Notes under the pieces: model-generated | What the model was told of the DNA's origin: nothing | Databases searched by the model: none | What the model saw: the letters and a program-made list of their open reading frames with translations, nothing else | Part shown: positions 15,617-24,747 of the stretch, piece after piece | How the letters are laid out: every line of letters starts with the position of its first letter | How positions within the stretch are numbered: position 1 is the stretch's first letter | Translations under genes and position numbers: made by a program | NCBI GenBank assembly: GCA_024742275.1 | Contig: JANSYS010000008.1 | Coordinates: 62,001-126,000 of the forward strand | DNA: 64,000 nucleotides | Source of the DNA: Alphaproteobacteria bacterium | GTDB taxonomy: Bacteria > Pseudomonadota > Alphaproteobacteria > Thalassobaculales > Thalassobaculaceae | Direction of reading: 5' to 3'

Positions 15617-17053
15617 ATGCGTCTGTTGATCGTCGGAACCCTGGAAGGCCACATCAGCGCGGCCGGCCAAATCGCGCTTCAGCGCGGCGCGAAGGTGAGC
15701 CACGTTGACGATATCGAGGCGGGGCTGAAGATCCTGCGCGAGGGGCCAGGCGCCGACCTGACCATGGTCGATGTCCGCGAGCCGGTCGCCAAGATGCTGA
15801 AGCAGATGAAGCAGGAGCGCATCAACTGCCCGGTGGTCGCCTGCGGCGTTCAGTCGGATCCGGACGCGGCCGTCGCCGCGATCCGCGCCGGGGCCAAGGA
15901 ATACATGCCCCTGCCCCCGAACGCCGAACTGATCGCCGCCATCCTGGCCGCCGTCGCCGAGGAGCAGACCAGTGTCATCTTCCGCGATCCGATCATGGCG
16001 GGCGTCCTCAAGCTCGCCGATCAGATCGCTCCGTCCGATGCCAGCGTCCTGATCACCGGCGAGTCCGGCACCGGTAAGGAAGTGCTGGCCCGCTACGTCC
16101 ACTCGAAGTCCCGGCGAGCAAACGACAAGTTCGTGTCGGTGAACTGCGCGGCGATCCCGGACAATCTGCTCGAGTCTGAGCTGTTCGGCCACGAGAAGGG
16201 CGCCTTTACCGGCGCCGTCGCAAAGCGGATCGGCAAGTTCGAGGAAGCCAACGGCGGAACGCTGCTGCTGGACGAGATCAGCGAGATGGATATCCGTCTT
16301 CAGGCCAAGCTGCTGCGGGCGATCCAGGAGCGCGAGATCGACAGGGTCGGAGGAAGCACGCCGGTCAAGGTCGACATCCGCCTGATCGCAACTTCGAACC
16401 GCGACCTGGAGCGCCATGTCCAGGAAGGCCACTTCCGCGAGGATCTCTATTTCCGGCTCAACGTGTTCAACCTCCAGCTTCCGGCGCTGCGCGACCGGCC
16501 CGGCGACATCAGGGCGCTGGCCGGTCATTTCGCGAAGAAATACGCCGAAGCCAACGCTATGCCGGAGCGGAAGCTGACGGAGACGGCCTTGTCCCGGCTC
16601 GAGAGCCATACGTGGCGCGGCAACGTTCGCGAGCTTGAGAATACGCTGCACAGGGCGGTGCTGCTGGCCCAGGGCGACGAGATCGACGTGGACGCGATCA
16701 TGCTCACAGGCGAAGGCATGACCCCCGCCTCGCCGACCCCGGCGTTCTCCAGCGCGCCGAGGACCGAGGCACCGGCGCCGCCGGCACCATCGGCCACCGC
16801 TGCGGCCCCGGCGGCCGCGCCGCCTGCGCCAGCCGAGTCCGCGTCCGGTGCCGATACCGGCGCTCTGGTCGGACGTACGGTCGCCGACGTGGAGCGCCAC
16901 CTGATCATCGACACCCTGTCCCATTGCCTCGGCAATCGGACGCATGCCGCGAACATTCTCGGCATTTCCATCCGGACCCTGCGCAACAAGGTCAAGCAAT
17001 ACACGGATGAAGGCTACAACGTGCCCTCCCCGAGCGACCGGGCTGCAGGGTGA
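15617..17053 (+). CDS. flbD: Sigma-54-dependent flagellar transcription activator FlbD
   Basis: The 478-aa enhancer-binding protein has an atypical receiver domain (1-115), an AAA+ domain (about 125-350) with Walker A GESGTGKE at 148-155, the sigma-54 contact loop GAFTGA at 195-200 and Walker B TLLLDE at 215-220, then a Pro/Ala linker (370-410) and a Fis-type helix-turn-helix (about 440-462). The receiver has LLIVGTLEGH where phosphorylated receivers have an acidic pair, so activation probably does not depend on a kinase, as for Caulobacter FlbD. It likely drives the sigma-54 promoter before fliK. GGAG precedes the ATG. Confidence 0.93.
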   Translation: MRLLIVGTLEGHISAAGQIALQRGAKVSHVDDIEAGLKILREGPGADLTMVDVREPVAKMLKQMKQERINCPVVACGVQSDPDAAVAAIRAGAKEYMPLPPNAELIAAILAAVAEEQTSVIFRDPIMAGVLKLADQIAPSDASVLITGESGTGKEVLARYVHSKSRRANDKFVSVNCAAIPDNLLESELFGHEKGAFTGAVAKRIGKFEEANGGTLLLDEISEMDIRLQAKLLRAIQEREIDRVGGSTPVKVDIRLIATSNRDLERHVQEGHFREDLYFRLNVFNLQLPALRDRPGDIRALAGHFAKKYAEANAMPERKLTETALSRLESHTWRGNVRELENTLHRAVLLAQGDEIDVDAIMLTGEGMTPASPTPAFSSAPRTEAPAPPAPSATAAAPAAAPPAPAESASGADTGALVGRTVADVERHLIIDTLSHCLGNRTHAANILGISIRTLRNKVKQYTDEGYNVPSPSDRAAG

Positions 17054-17109
17054 GGACGCGGACGGTGCGCAGGATGCGGGCCGACACCACGGGGCTGACT
17101 GGCTGAACC

Positions 17110-19239
17110 ATGGCGGACACCTCCAACCAACAGTCCGGCGGCGGCGGCAACCAGGGTGGCGGCTTCTCCATGGGGTCGTTCAGCCTGGAGAGCCTGACCA
17201 AGCGCGGCGACATCCTTCTGGCCGGCGGCGTGATCGCGATCCTGTCGGTCCTGATCCTGCCGATGCCGACATGGCTGCTGGATTTCAGTCTGGCGATCAG
17301 TCTGGTGTTCTCGGTTCTGATCCTCATGACGGTGATGTTCATCGAGAAGCCGCTGCAGTTCAGCTCCTTCCCGACGATCCTCCTGATCGCCACGATGCTG
17401 CGCCTGTCGCTCAATCTGGCGTCGACGCGCCTGATTTTGGGCGAAGGGCACACGGGACCTGACGCCGCCGGACAGGTCATCCAGGCATTCGGCAACTTCA
17501 TGATGTCCGGCAACCCGGTGATCGGCGTGATCGTCTTCGCCATCCTGGTGCTGGTGAACTTCATCGTCATAACCAAAGGCTCCGGCCGTATCGCCGAAGT
17601 CTCGGCCCGGTTCAGCCTGGACGCGATGCCCGGCAAGCAGATGGCGATCGACGCGGACCTGTCGAGCGGGCTGATCAACGAGGATCAGGCGCGCGCCCGA
17701 CGCGAGGAACTCACGTCCGAGAGCAGCTTCTACGGCTCCATGGACGGCGCGTCTAAATTCGTGCGGGGCGACGCCATCGCCGGTTTGCTGATCACGGTCA
17801 TCAACGTTGTGGGCGGCATGATCATCGGCATGGCGCAGAACGATCTCTCGTTCTCCCAAGCCGCCAACACATACACGGTGTTGACCGTCGGCGACGGCTT
17901 GGTCAGCCAGATCCCCGCCCTGATCGTCTCGACGGCCGCCGGTATGCTGGTAACCAAGGCCGGAACCGAAGGGTCGGCCGACAAGGCCGTTTTCGGCCAG
18001 CTCGGCGGCTATCCCAAGGCGCTGTGGATGAGTGCCGGGCTTATGGTCATCATGTCGATGCTGCCCGGCATCCCGATGCTTCCGTTCCTGCTCATCGCCG
18101 CGCTGACCGGCGGCGGCGCCTACTATCTCTGGCGACAGACCGAAAACGCGGCCCAGCGGGAAATCGAGGAGGCCAAGGTCGAGGCGGCCGCTCCCCTGCC
18201 GGAGGAGCCCATCAGTTCCGCCCTGCACATCGACCTGATCCGCCTCGAACTCGGCTACGGCCTGCTGCCGCTGATCAACGAAGCGACGGAAGGTCAACGG
18301 CTGACCGATCAAATCAAGGCGCTGCGCCGCCAGCTCGCCGTCGAGAGCGGCTTCATCATGCCGCAGGTCCGCATCCAGGATAACCTGCAGCTCGGCGCCA
18401 ATGCCTACGTCATCCGCATTAAGGAGATTGAGGTCGGCACAGGCGAACTCCGACCGAACCGCCTCCTGGTGATGGATCCGAGCGGCGGTCAGATCGACCT
18501 GCCCGGCACCGCCACCCGGGAACCGACTTTCGGTCTGCCGGCCATGTGGGTGGCGCCGGAGAACCGTGAGGAAGCCCTTTTCAAGGGATACACGGTCGTC
18601 GATCCGGCAACGGTGATCACCACCCACCTGACAGAGACGATCCGCGACCATATGTCGGAATTGCTGTCCTACGGCGAGACCCAGAAGCTGTTGGACGAAC
18701 TGGCCGAAGAGCACCAGAAGCTGGTGGCCGACATCGTTCCGAGCCAGATTTCCCTGGGCGGTCTGCAGCGGGTGCTGCAGAGCCTGCTGACCGAACGGGT
18801 CTCGATCCGCGACCTGCCGACCATTTTGGAGGGCGTTGGCGAAGCCGCCGGCTACAGCCGCAACGTCTCCACCATCACCGAACATGTCCGCTCCCGCCTG
18901 GCCCGCCAGATCAGCGAGTCCCAGGCCGGCGAAGATGGCGTGATCCCTCTGGTGACGCTGTCCCCGGAATGGGAACAAGCCTTCGCCGAGAGCATGGTCG
19001 GACAGGGGGACGATCGACAGCTGTCCATGGCGCCGAGCCGGCTACAGCAGTTCATTACTACGGTGCGCCACCAGTTCGACAAGTACACCGCGATGGGCGA
19101 GCAGCCGGCGCTTTTGACCTCGCCGGCCATTCGACCCTATGTGCGGTCGATCATCGAGCGGTTCCGACCGCAGACCGTGATAATATCGCAGAACGAGATA
19201 CATCCTAAGGCGAAGATCCGGACGCTGGGGCAGATCTAG
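17110..19239 (+). CDS. flhA: Flagellar export gate protein FlhA
   Basis: The 709-aa FlhA has eight transmembrane helices in the first 330 residues, the FHIPEP-family core (LRLSLNLASTRLIL, then KGSGRIAEVSARFSLDAMPGKQMAIDADL at about 155-183), and a large cytoplasmic C-terminal domain that docks chaperone-substrate complexes. Length is normal. The ribosome binding site before 17110 is weak. It sits between flbD and flhF, a common order. Confidence 0.97.
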   Translation: MADTSNQQSGGGGNQGGGFSMGSFSLESLTKRGDILLAGGVIAILSVLILPMPTWLLDFSLAISLVFSVLILMTVMFIEKPLQFSSFPTILLIATMLRLSLNLASTRLILGEGHTGPDAAGQVIQAFGNFMMSGNPVIGVIVFAILVLVNFIVITKGSGRIAEVSARFSLDAMPGKQMAIDADLSSGLINEDQARARREELTSESSFYGSMDGASKFVRGDAIAGLLITVINVVGGMIIGMAQNDLSFSQAANTYTVLTVGDGLVSQIPALIVSTAAGMLVTKAGTEGSADKAVFGQLGGYPKALWMSAGLMVIMSMLPGIPMLPFLLIAALTGGGAYYLWRQTENAAQREIEEAKVEAAAPLPEEPISSALHIDLIRLELGYGLLPLINEATEGQRLTDQIKALRRQLAVESGFIMPQVRIQDNLQLGANAYVIRIKEIEVGTGELRPNRLLVMDPSGGQIDLPGTATREPTFGLPAMWVAPENREEALFKGYTVVDPATVITTHLTETIRDHMSELLSYGETQKLLDELAEEHQKLVADIVPSQISLGGLQRVLQSLLTERVSIRDLPTILEGVGEAAGYSRNVSTITEHVRSRLARQISESQAGEDGVIPLVTLSPEWEQAFAESMVGQGDDRQLSMAPSRLQQFITTVRHQFDKYTAMGEQPALLTSPAIRPYVRSIIERFRPQTVIISQNEIHPKAKIRTLGQI

Positions 19240-19319
19240 AACCGGGCCGGAGATGAGAAGCCTCCCGACCGACACAGCGCGCGGCGGGAGCGGAGAGTGA
19301 GCGGGGCTACGACCAGGGC

Positions 19320-20279
19320 ATGCGCCTAAAGACCTTCACTGCGCCCTCGATGAACGAGGCCATGCAGCTCGTTAAGACCCATCTGGGACCAGAGGCGATC
19401 ATCGTCTCGACCCAGAAGGGCGAAGGCGGGCTCGGGGTAAGGCTGACCGCGGCCATAGAAGCGCCCGAGGACGAGGACGTCTGGGACTACGACGAGGATC
19501 AGGCGGATCCCATCGACGAGATCGTCGAGGCGCTGGCCCATCACAACGTCTCCGCCGACCTGTCCGAGAAACTCACGCGGATCGCGAGCTCCCTGGACGC
19601 GGACGATGCGAAGTTGGCGCTGGCCGGCGCTCTGGACCAGCACTTCAAATTCCAGCCGTTGCCGGTCAATGGGACCCGACCGATCGTCCTGGTCGGCCTC
19701 CCCGGAGCGGGCAAGACGGTCACCACCGCCAAGCTGGCGACCCGCCAGGTAATGAAGAAGAAGCCGGTGAACGTCATCACGACCGATACCGTGCGCGCCG
19801 GTGGATTCGACCAGCTCGAAGCATTCACCCGACTGTTGAAAGTCGAGTTGCAGACGGCCGGCACCGCCGACGAATTGAGCGACGCGGTCGCGGCGGGCGC
19901 GCCTGGAACGTTGACCCTGATCGACTGCGCCGGCGGAAACCCATTCGATCCCGACGATCTGGAGAAACAGCGCCGTTTGATCGAAGGCCTGGACGCAGAG
20001 ATGGTCCTGGTCATGGCCGCCGGAACGGACCCGTTGGATGCCGTCGACCAGGCGCGGGCTTATGCCCGGATCGGTGCGCGAAGACTGATCGCGACGAGGC
20101 TCGACATCGCCCGACGCCTCGGTTCGATCCTGGCGGCGGCGGATGCCGGACGCCTCGCGTTTGCGGAGGTGGGCATCGGATCCGGGGTGGCCGATGGCCT
20201 CGGACCGCTCAACCCCGTGTCTCTGGCGCGACTCTTGCTTCCCAACGAGCACTCAGCACGCGAGGAAGCGGCGGAATGA
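19320..20279 (+). CDS. flhF: SRP-type GTPase FlhF
   Basis: The 319-aa protein starts with the FlhF N-terminal motif (MRLKTFTAPSMNEAMQLVK), then an N-domain, then an SRP-GTPase G domain with P-loop GLPGAGKT at 126-133 and TTDTVRAGGFDQL. G3 reads DCAGG rather than DTAGR and G4 is TRLD, so GTP handling may differ from canonical FlhF. FlhF places the flagellum at the pole together with FlhG. The stop overlaps the flhG open frame by 4 bp (ATGA). Confidence 0.9.
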   Translation: MRLKTFTAPSMNEAMQLVKTHLGPEAIIVSTQKGEGGLGVRLTAAIEAPEDEDVWDYDEDQADPIDEIVEALAHHNVSADLSEKLTRIASSLDADDAKLALAGALDQHFKFQPLPVNGTRPIVLVGLPGAGKTVTTAKLATRQVMKKKPVNVITTDTVRAGGFDQLEAFTRLLKVELQTAGTADELSDAVAAGAPGTLTLIDCAGGNPFDPDDLEKQRRLIEGLDAEMVLVMAAGTDPLDAVDQARAYARIGARRLIATRLDIARRLGSILAAADAGRLAFAEVGIGSGVADGLGPLNPVSLARLLLPNEHSAREEAAE

Positions 20280-21097
20280 TAACGAGGAAAGGACCCGTGA
20301 TGGTTCCCATGGACGCCCCCGCGGCTTCGGGTGGCAAGCTTCAGAAGGCGGCGAACCTGATCGCAGTGGCCTCGGGCAAGGGCGGCGTCGGAAAGACCTG
20401 GTTCTCCGTCACGCTCTGCCACGCCCTGTCGCGCATGGGCCGCAAGGTCCTGTTGTTCGACGCCGATCTCGGTCTCGCCAACGTTGATATCCAGCTCGGG
20501 CTTATGCCGCAGCGGGATCTCGGCGGCGTGCTGTCCGGTCGGCTCACCCTGGCCCAGGCCAAGGTCCGCTACGACGATGGAAAGTTCGACATCATCGCCG
20601 GCCGCTCCGGCTCCGGGAACCTGGCACAGCTCCCCACCGCGAAACTCGCAGGGCTCGGAAACGAACTGGTGCAGCTGTGCGAGGGGTACGACACGGTGGT
20701 CATGGATCTGGGCGCCGGGCTCGACCGGACCGTCCGCATGCTGGCGGCTCGGGCCGGTACGTGCCTGGTGGTGACGACACCGGAACCGACGTCGCTGACG
20801 GACGCCTACGCCTTCGTGAAGGTCGTTCTAGGGGCAGACAGCAAAGCCGACGTCCGGGTCGTCGTGAATACGGCCGAGACACGGGGCGAAGGCCTGAAGA
20901 CCTATGAGACGCTCCGCAAAGCCTGCCAGAATTTCCTCCGGGTCACTCCGCCGCTGGCCGGTGTGATCCGCCGCGATCGTAAGGTTTCAGACTCAATCCG
21001 CGCCCAGGTCCCGCTGCTGACACGCGCGCCGGCTTCGGACGCGGGTAGCGATGTCGAACGCATCGCGGACAGCCTGATCCATGGCGATGGCGACTAA
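20276..21097 (+). CDS. flhG: MinD/ParA-like ATPase FlhG
   Basis: The 273-aa ATPase has the deviant Walker A motif SGKGGVGKT at about residues 32-40, a switch II-type DLGAG segment, and LFDADLGLANVDIQLGL typical of FlhG/YlxH. FlhG counteracts FlhF and limits flagellum number. The ATG at 20276 overlaps the flhF stop as ATGA, with GAGGAAG upstream; an ATG at 20300 also has a good AGGAAAGGA site, so the true start could be eight codons later. Followed 29 bp later by the FliK-like gene. Confidence 0.92.
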   Translation: MITRKGPVMVPMDAPAASGGKLQKAANLIAVASGKGGVGKTWFSVTLCHALSRMGRKVLLFDADLGLANVDIQLGLMPQRDLGGVLSGRLTLAQAKVRYDDGKFDIIAGRSGSGNLAQLPTAKLAGLGNELVQLCEGYDTVVMDLGAGLDRTVRMLAARAGTCLVVTTPEPTSLTDAYAFVKVVLGADSKADVRVVVNTAETRGEGLKTYETLRKACQNFLRVTPPLAGVIRRDRKVSDSIRAQVPLLTRAPASDAGSDVERIADSLIHGDGD

Positions 21098-21126
21098 AGG
21101 ACGGGCGCACCGATGAGCGACGCGCC

Positions 21127-23208
21127 ATGACCGACGGGGCCTCCCCGCCCCCGCCTCCTTCGTCGCCGGGAACCGGCTTGCCGCCACCGGGCGCCGGTTC
21201 CTCTGGTCAGACGCAGCCGTCGCAGAATCAGTCTCCCCAAACGCAATCCTCCCAAACTCAGAGTTCGCCGGCTCAGAGCGGGCAGACGCCAACCGGGCAG
21301 GCGGGCCAATCTCCGGCTCAACAAGCTCAGACGCCGCCGGCCAGCAGCAATGCCCAGGCGCAGCAGCCGCTCCCTCCCGACCTCGCCCGCGCCCAACCCG
21401 GCACCGTCATCGAAGCGGAAGCGGTCAACCGAAATCCCGACGGAAGCGTGACCATCCGCACGGCCCAGGGCGATATCCGGGCCGATCTCGTCCGCGCACA
21501 GGTGGCCGAACTGTTGCGCGCCGGGACCCGAGTGACTTTGGAACTGCGTAGTCCGACCGCCGCCCCGCCCCAACTGGTCGTCACCGTCCGCGGCGGCACC
21601 GCACCTCAGGCGGCCGTCTCCACCGGCGCGAGCGGGCCGCCGCCGACCGTTCCGCTCACGGTCGGGCGCATTCTCCAGGCGGTCACGGTTCCCGGCCCCG
21701 CACCGGCCGGGAACACGGCCATTCCAGCGGGAGCGGGACAGCAGTCCCCACCCGCCGCGCCGACCGCCGCGCCGACCTCCGCACCGACAACCGGTCCCAC
21801 AGCGGCACAGGGGGCGCCCGGCGGAACGCCAGCCGCGGCGGCACAGGGGGTATCCACGCCAAGTCCCAGCGGAACGTCAGCCGCCGCGCCGGCCCAGCCT
21901 CTGCCGAGTACGACCGGCGGAATCAGCGGAAGCGGAGCCGGAGGCGCTCAAGGTGCCGGCGTCCCGGTTCCGCCCGTAGCCGCTCCCGCCGCTCAACCTG
22001 CCCAGCCGCAGAGCGCCCTGGCCGCACAGTCGGCCTATCGCAGCGCGCTCGGTCTGACCGGGAGGGCGGCTCAAGCGCCGCCGCTTCCCGCCGCCCAGCA
22101 AGCGGTTCCCGTCCCGCAAACAGCGGCGCAACCGCCGTCCGCGTCCGGCGGGGTGCAATCCGCTGGGACAGCAACCGCCGGCGGCGGCCTCGCGGCAGCG
22201 GCGCCGCACGCCGGCGGCGGCCCCCAACTTCCAGTCGGTGCGGTCGTCACGGTGCGGGTGCTCGCGACCGGGGGCGAGGCGGCCCGCTTCGTCGGCGCCC
22301 AGACCACAGCGCACCCCGCCGCAGGCGGACAGGCCGGACAGCCAGCGTCGACGGTTCTAGCGGGTACCGTTTCCGGCGTGACCCAGTCAGGACGGCCGGT
22401 GGTCGCGACTCCCTTCGGACATCTGGCTATCAACGCGACCAGCGACCTGCGCATTGGCGACCGTGTGGCGTTGGACGTGTTGGCAAGCCGGGTCGGCGAC
22501 ATACCCACCGCGGAACGCCCTGCCCCGCTCTCGGTCCTGGCCCGCGAATGGCCCGCGTTGGAAGGCGCGATGCGCGTCCTGCAGGAGACCTTGGGTCAAC
22601 AGGCGGCGGCACAGCTCACCCAGGCCATGGTGCGCCCCTCCCCGCAGATGACCGCCGCGATGCTGTTCTTCATGTCGGCTCTGAAGGGAGGCGACATGCG
22701 ATCCTGGTTCGGCAACGAAGCGTCACGGGCACTGGAGAGCGCCGGGCGCGGCGGTCTGCTATCGGCTTTGGCGGAAGACTTTCAGACTCTGCAACGCGCG
22801 GCGGAGCCAGCCGAGAACGGTTGGCGCGCCTTCCTGATTCCATTGGTAGGCGACGAGAAGCGGCCGATCCGGGTATTGACGCGCGGTCGCCGGGGGCGGC
22901 GGGGCGACAAGGATGGCAACGGCGATCCAGACGGCACGTCCTTTCTAGTCGACCTCGAACTGTCGAAGCTCGGGCCCTTCCGACTCGACGGCCTGGTGCG
23001 CGGCGATCTGGTCGATCTGTGGATCCGGACGACCAAGCCGTTGCCCGCGCTGATCCGGCATGACATCAAGGCGCTGTTCGACGGAACCCTGGATCGAACC
23101 GGAATTCAGGGACGCCTCGCTTTCAAGGCGACCCCGGTTCTGCCGCCTCTGCCCGTATCCGATCTCCAGGCCGCAGCCGCCGGGGATACGGAATCGCTCT
23201 TCGCCTGA
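21127..23208 (+). CDS. Pro/Gln/Ala-rich FliK-like protein at the end of the flagellar run
   Basis: The 693-aa protein has a disordered start (1-75, Pro/Gln/Ser-rich), a small beta module with NPDGSVTIRTAQGDIRADLV at about 100-120, a long Ala/Pro/Gly-rich linker (about 155-365), a second similar beta module (about 370-455) and a folded C-terminal domain (about 475-680, with FLVDLELSKLGPFRLDGLV). The layout resembles hook-length-control proteins and it follows flhG, so a flagellar export or length-control role is plausible. It is not the same as FliK at 5327. Initiation is after a weak site. Function is not established from sequence. Confidence 0.6.
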   Translation: MTDGASPPPPPSSPGTGLPPPGAGSSGQTQPSQNQSPQTQSSQTQSSPAQSGQTPTGQAGQSPAQQAQTPPASSNAQAQQPLPPDLARAQPGTVIEAEAVNRNPDGSVTIRTAQGDIRADLVRAQVAELLRAGTRVTLELRSPTAAPPQLVVTVRGGTAPQAAVSTGASGPPPTVPLTVGRILQAVTVPGPAPAGNTAIPAGAGQQSPPAAPTAAPTSAPTTGPTAAQGAPGGTPAAAAQGVSTPSPSGTSAAAPAQPLPSTTGGISGSGAGGAQGAGVPVPPVAAPAAQPAQPQSALAAQSAYRSALGLTGRAAQAPPLPAAQQAVPVPQTAAQPPSASGGVQSAGTATAGGGLAAAAPHAGGGPQLPVGAVVTVRVLATGGEAARFVGAQTTAHPAAGGQAGQPASTVLAGTVSGVTQSGRPVVATPFGHLAINATSDLRIGDRVALDVLASRVGDIPTAERPAPLSVLAREWPALEGAMRVLQETLGQQAAAQLTQAMVRPSPQMTAAMLFFMSALKGGDMRSWFGNEASRALESAGRGGLLSALAEDFQTLQRAAEPAENGWRAFLIPLVGDEKRPIRVLTRGRRGRRGDKDGNGDPDGTSFLVDLELSKLGPFRLDGLVRGDLVDLWIRTTKPLPALIRHDIKALFDGTLDRTGIQGRLAFKATPVLPPLPVSDLQAAAAGDTESLFA

Positions 23209-23231
23209 CCTACCGATACGAGGGAAGCCCT

Positions 23232-23951
23232 ATGGTCTTGCCGGCCGCTATCCTGTTCGACCTCGACGACACGCTGATCTCCGCCCATCTGCATCCGCGC
23301 GAAGCCTGGACCAACGCGCTTCGGACGTTGGACGGCGGTTTGCCCGACACGCCGTCGGTCGAGAAAGCGGCCGTCGAGATCCACGATGCGGCCCGCTGGT
23401 TTTGGTCGGATCCCGAGCGCCACCGGATAGGCCGCCTCGACATACTGACCGCGCGCAAGACGATCCTGACGAAGGCATTCGCCAAGATTGGGTGGACGGC
23501 GGACGCCGACCTTGTCGATCGGATCGGACGGCACTTCACCGAACAGCGCCGTCGCGATACCAAGCTGTTTCCGGACGCGGTCGAAACCCTTGAGGGTCTA
23601 ATCGACCGGGGCGTTCGTCTCGGGCTGATCACCAACGGCAACGCCATCGAACAACGCGCCAAGGTCGAGCGCTTCGATCTGGCGCGGCATTTCATCCACG
23701 TTCAGATCGAGGGAGAGGTCGGCTTCGGAAAACCGGAGGAACGGGCCTACGCTCACGCTCTGGACAAGCTGGGTACCACGGTCGAAGAGACCTGGATCAT
23801 CGGTGACAACCTCGATTGGGAAGTGGTGGTCCCGCAACGCCTCGGTTTCTACGCGATCTGGCGCGATCCGATCGGCAACGGGCTTCCGGCCGGCACCCAT
23901 GCGAAGCCCGACCGCATCGTCACCCGTTTGGCGGAACTGTTGGACGCCTAG
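23232..23951 (+). CDS. HAD-superfamily hydrolase (subclass IA)
   Basis: The 239-aa protein has HAD motif I FDLDDTL (nucleophile Asp10, acid Asp12), motif II ITNGN, a Lys in FGKPEERAY and motif IV IIGDNLDWEV. The cap inserted after motif I is alpha-helical, as in phosphoglycolate-phosphatase or YjjG-like enzymes that dephosphorylate small metabolites or nucleotides. GAGGGAAG precedes the ATG. It follows the flagellar run by 23 bp but has no flagellar signature. Confidence 0.85.
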   Translation: MVLPAAILFDLDDTLISAHLHPREAWTNALRTLDGGLPDTPSVEKAAVEIHDAARWFWSDPERHRIGRLDILTARKTILTKAFAKIGWTADADLVDRIGRHFTEQRRRDTKLFPDAVETLEGLIDRGVRLGLITNGNAIEQRAKVERFDLARHFIHVQIEGEVGFGKPEERAYAHALDKLGTTVEETWIIGDNLDWEVVVPQRLGFYAIWRDPIGNGLPAGTHAKPDRIVTRLAELLDA

Positions 23952-23998
23952 CCGCCGGTCGGCAATCGTCACGGCGCCCCCTTCGCCTCATCGCAAAA

Positions 23999-24020
23999 CG
24001 GGGACGCCGAAGCGTCCCCG
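23999..24020 (-). terminator. Intrinsic terminator after the peroxiredoxin gene
   Basis: A perfect 9-bp stem (23999-24007 with 24012-24020) with loop CGAA is followed on the minus strand by TTTTGCG. It begins 28 bp after the peroxiredoxin stop and lies between two convergent genes. Confidence 0.8.
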
Positions 24021-24048
24021 TCATTGCACGACGCCGTTGCGTAGCAGT

Positions 24049-24588
24049 TCAGGCGGCAGCCGCATTCTCCTGCAACGCCTTCAGAATGTTCTGCGGGGCG
24101 CTCTCGCCATACGGATCGGTGGCGCATTGGTCGGAATAGCCGGGTTCCTCGAACCACATCTCGACCACACCGTCATCGATCACAGCGGCATAGCGCCAGG
24201 AGCGCATGCCGAAGCCGAGATTGTCCTTGGCGACCAGCATGCCCATCTTGCGGGTGAACTCGCCGGAACCGTCGGGGATCAGGCCGACATTCTCGACGCC
24301 CTGGGACTTGCCCCAGGCATTCATGACGAAAGCGTCGTTCACGGACATGCAGTAGATCGCGTCTATCCCGGACGCCTGGAAATCGCCGAACAGCTTCTCG
24401 AAATCAGGAAGCTGAAACGTGGAACAGGTCGGCGTGAACGCGCCCGGAAGCGAGAACAGCACCACGCGCTTGCCCTTGAAGTAGTCCTCGCTCCACACAT
24501 CCTGCCAGCGATACGGGTTCGGACCTTCGACGGACTCGTCGCGAACGCGGGTCTTGAACGTCACGGACGGAACCTTGCGACCGATCAT
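24049..24588 (-). CDS. Peroxiredoxin, Prx5 (AhpE-like/atypical) family
   Basis: The 179-aa thiol peroxidase starts MIGRKVPSVTFKTRV with peroxidatic Cys55 in PGAFTPTCS, the canonical PxxxTxxC box. It reduces hydrogen peroxide and organic hydroperoxides in the cytosol, using glutathione or thioredoxin. GGAGG lies 5 nt before the ATG at 24588, so the frame that stays open upstream to 24651 is not used. Normal length for the family. No second conserved Cys of the typical 2-Cys kind is seen. Confidence 0.9.
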   Translation of the reverse strand: MIGRKVPSVTFKTRVRDESVEGPNPYRWQDVWSEDYFKGKRVVLFSLPGAFTPTCSTFQLPDFEKLFGDFQASGIDAIYCMSVNDAFVMNAWGKSQGVENVGLIPDGSGEFTRKMGMLVAKDNLGFGMRSWRYAAVIDDGVVEMWFEEPGYSDQCATDPYGESAPQNILKALQENAAAA

Positions 24589-24747
24589 GTATCCCTCCAT
24601 TGAGTCGTTGCTTGACACAGTGATCGGCGCCGGGTCGATCGACGTCATCACCGGATACGAACCGATCTAGCGCCGAACAGGGCTGCGGTCGAGAACAGAA
24701 ATGCCGCACCGCACAAAAATATACAGCTGGTGAAGATTTTTGTTTAA

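Noticed and set aside
13953-18978. Long minus-strand frames opposite fliH, fliN, motA, flbD and flhA
   Set aside because: Arg/Gly/Ala-rich or compositionally odd translations opposite well-supported flagellar genes; typical shadows of high third-position GC.
21112-21129. Five-codon upstream frame (ATG AGC GAC GCG CCA TGA) overlapping the start of the FliK-like gene
   Set aside because: Too short to judge; no conserved feature shows it is translated.
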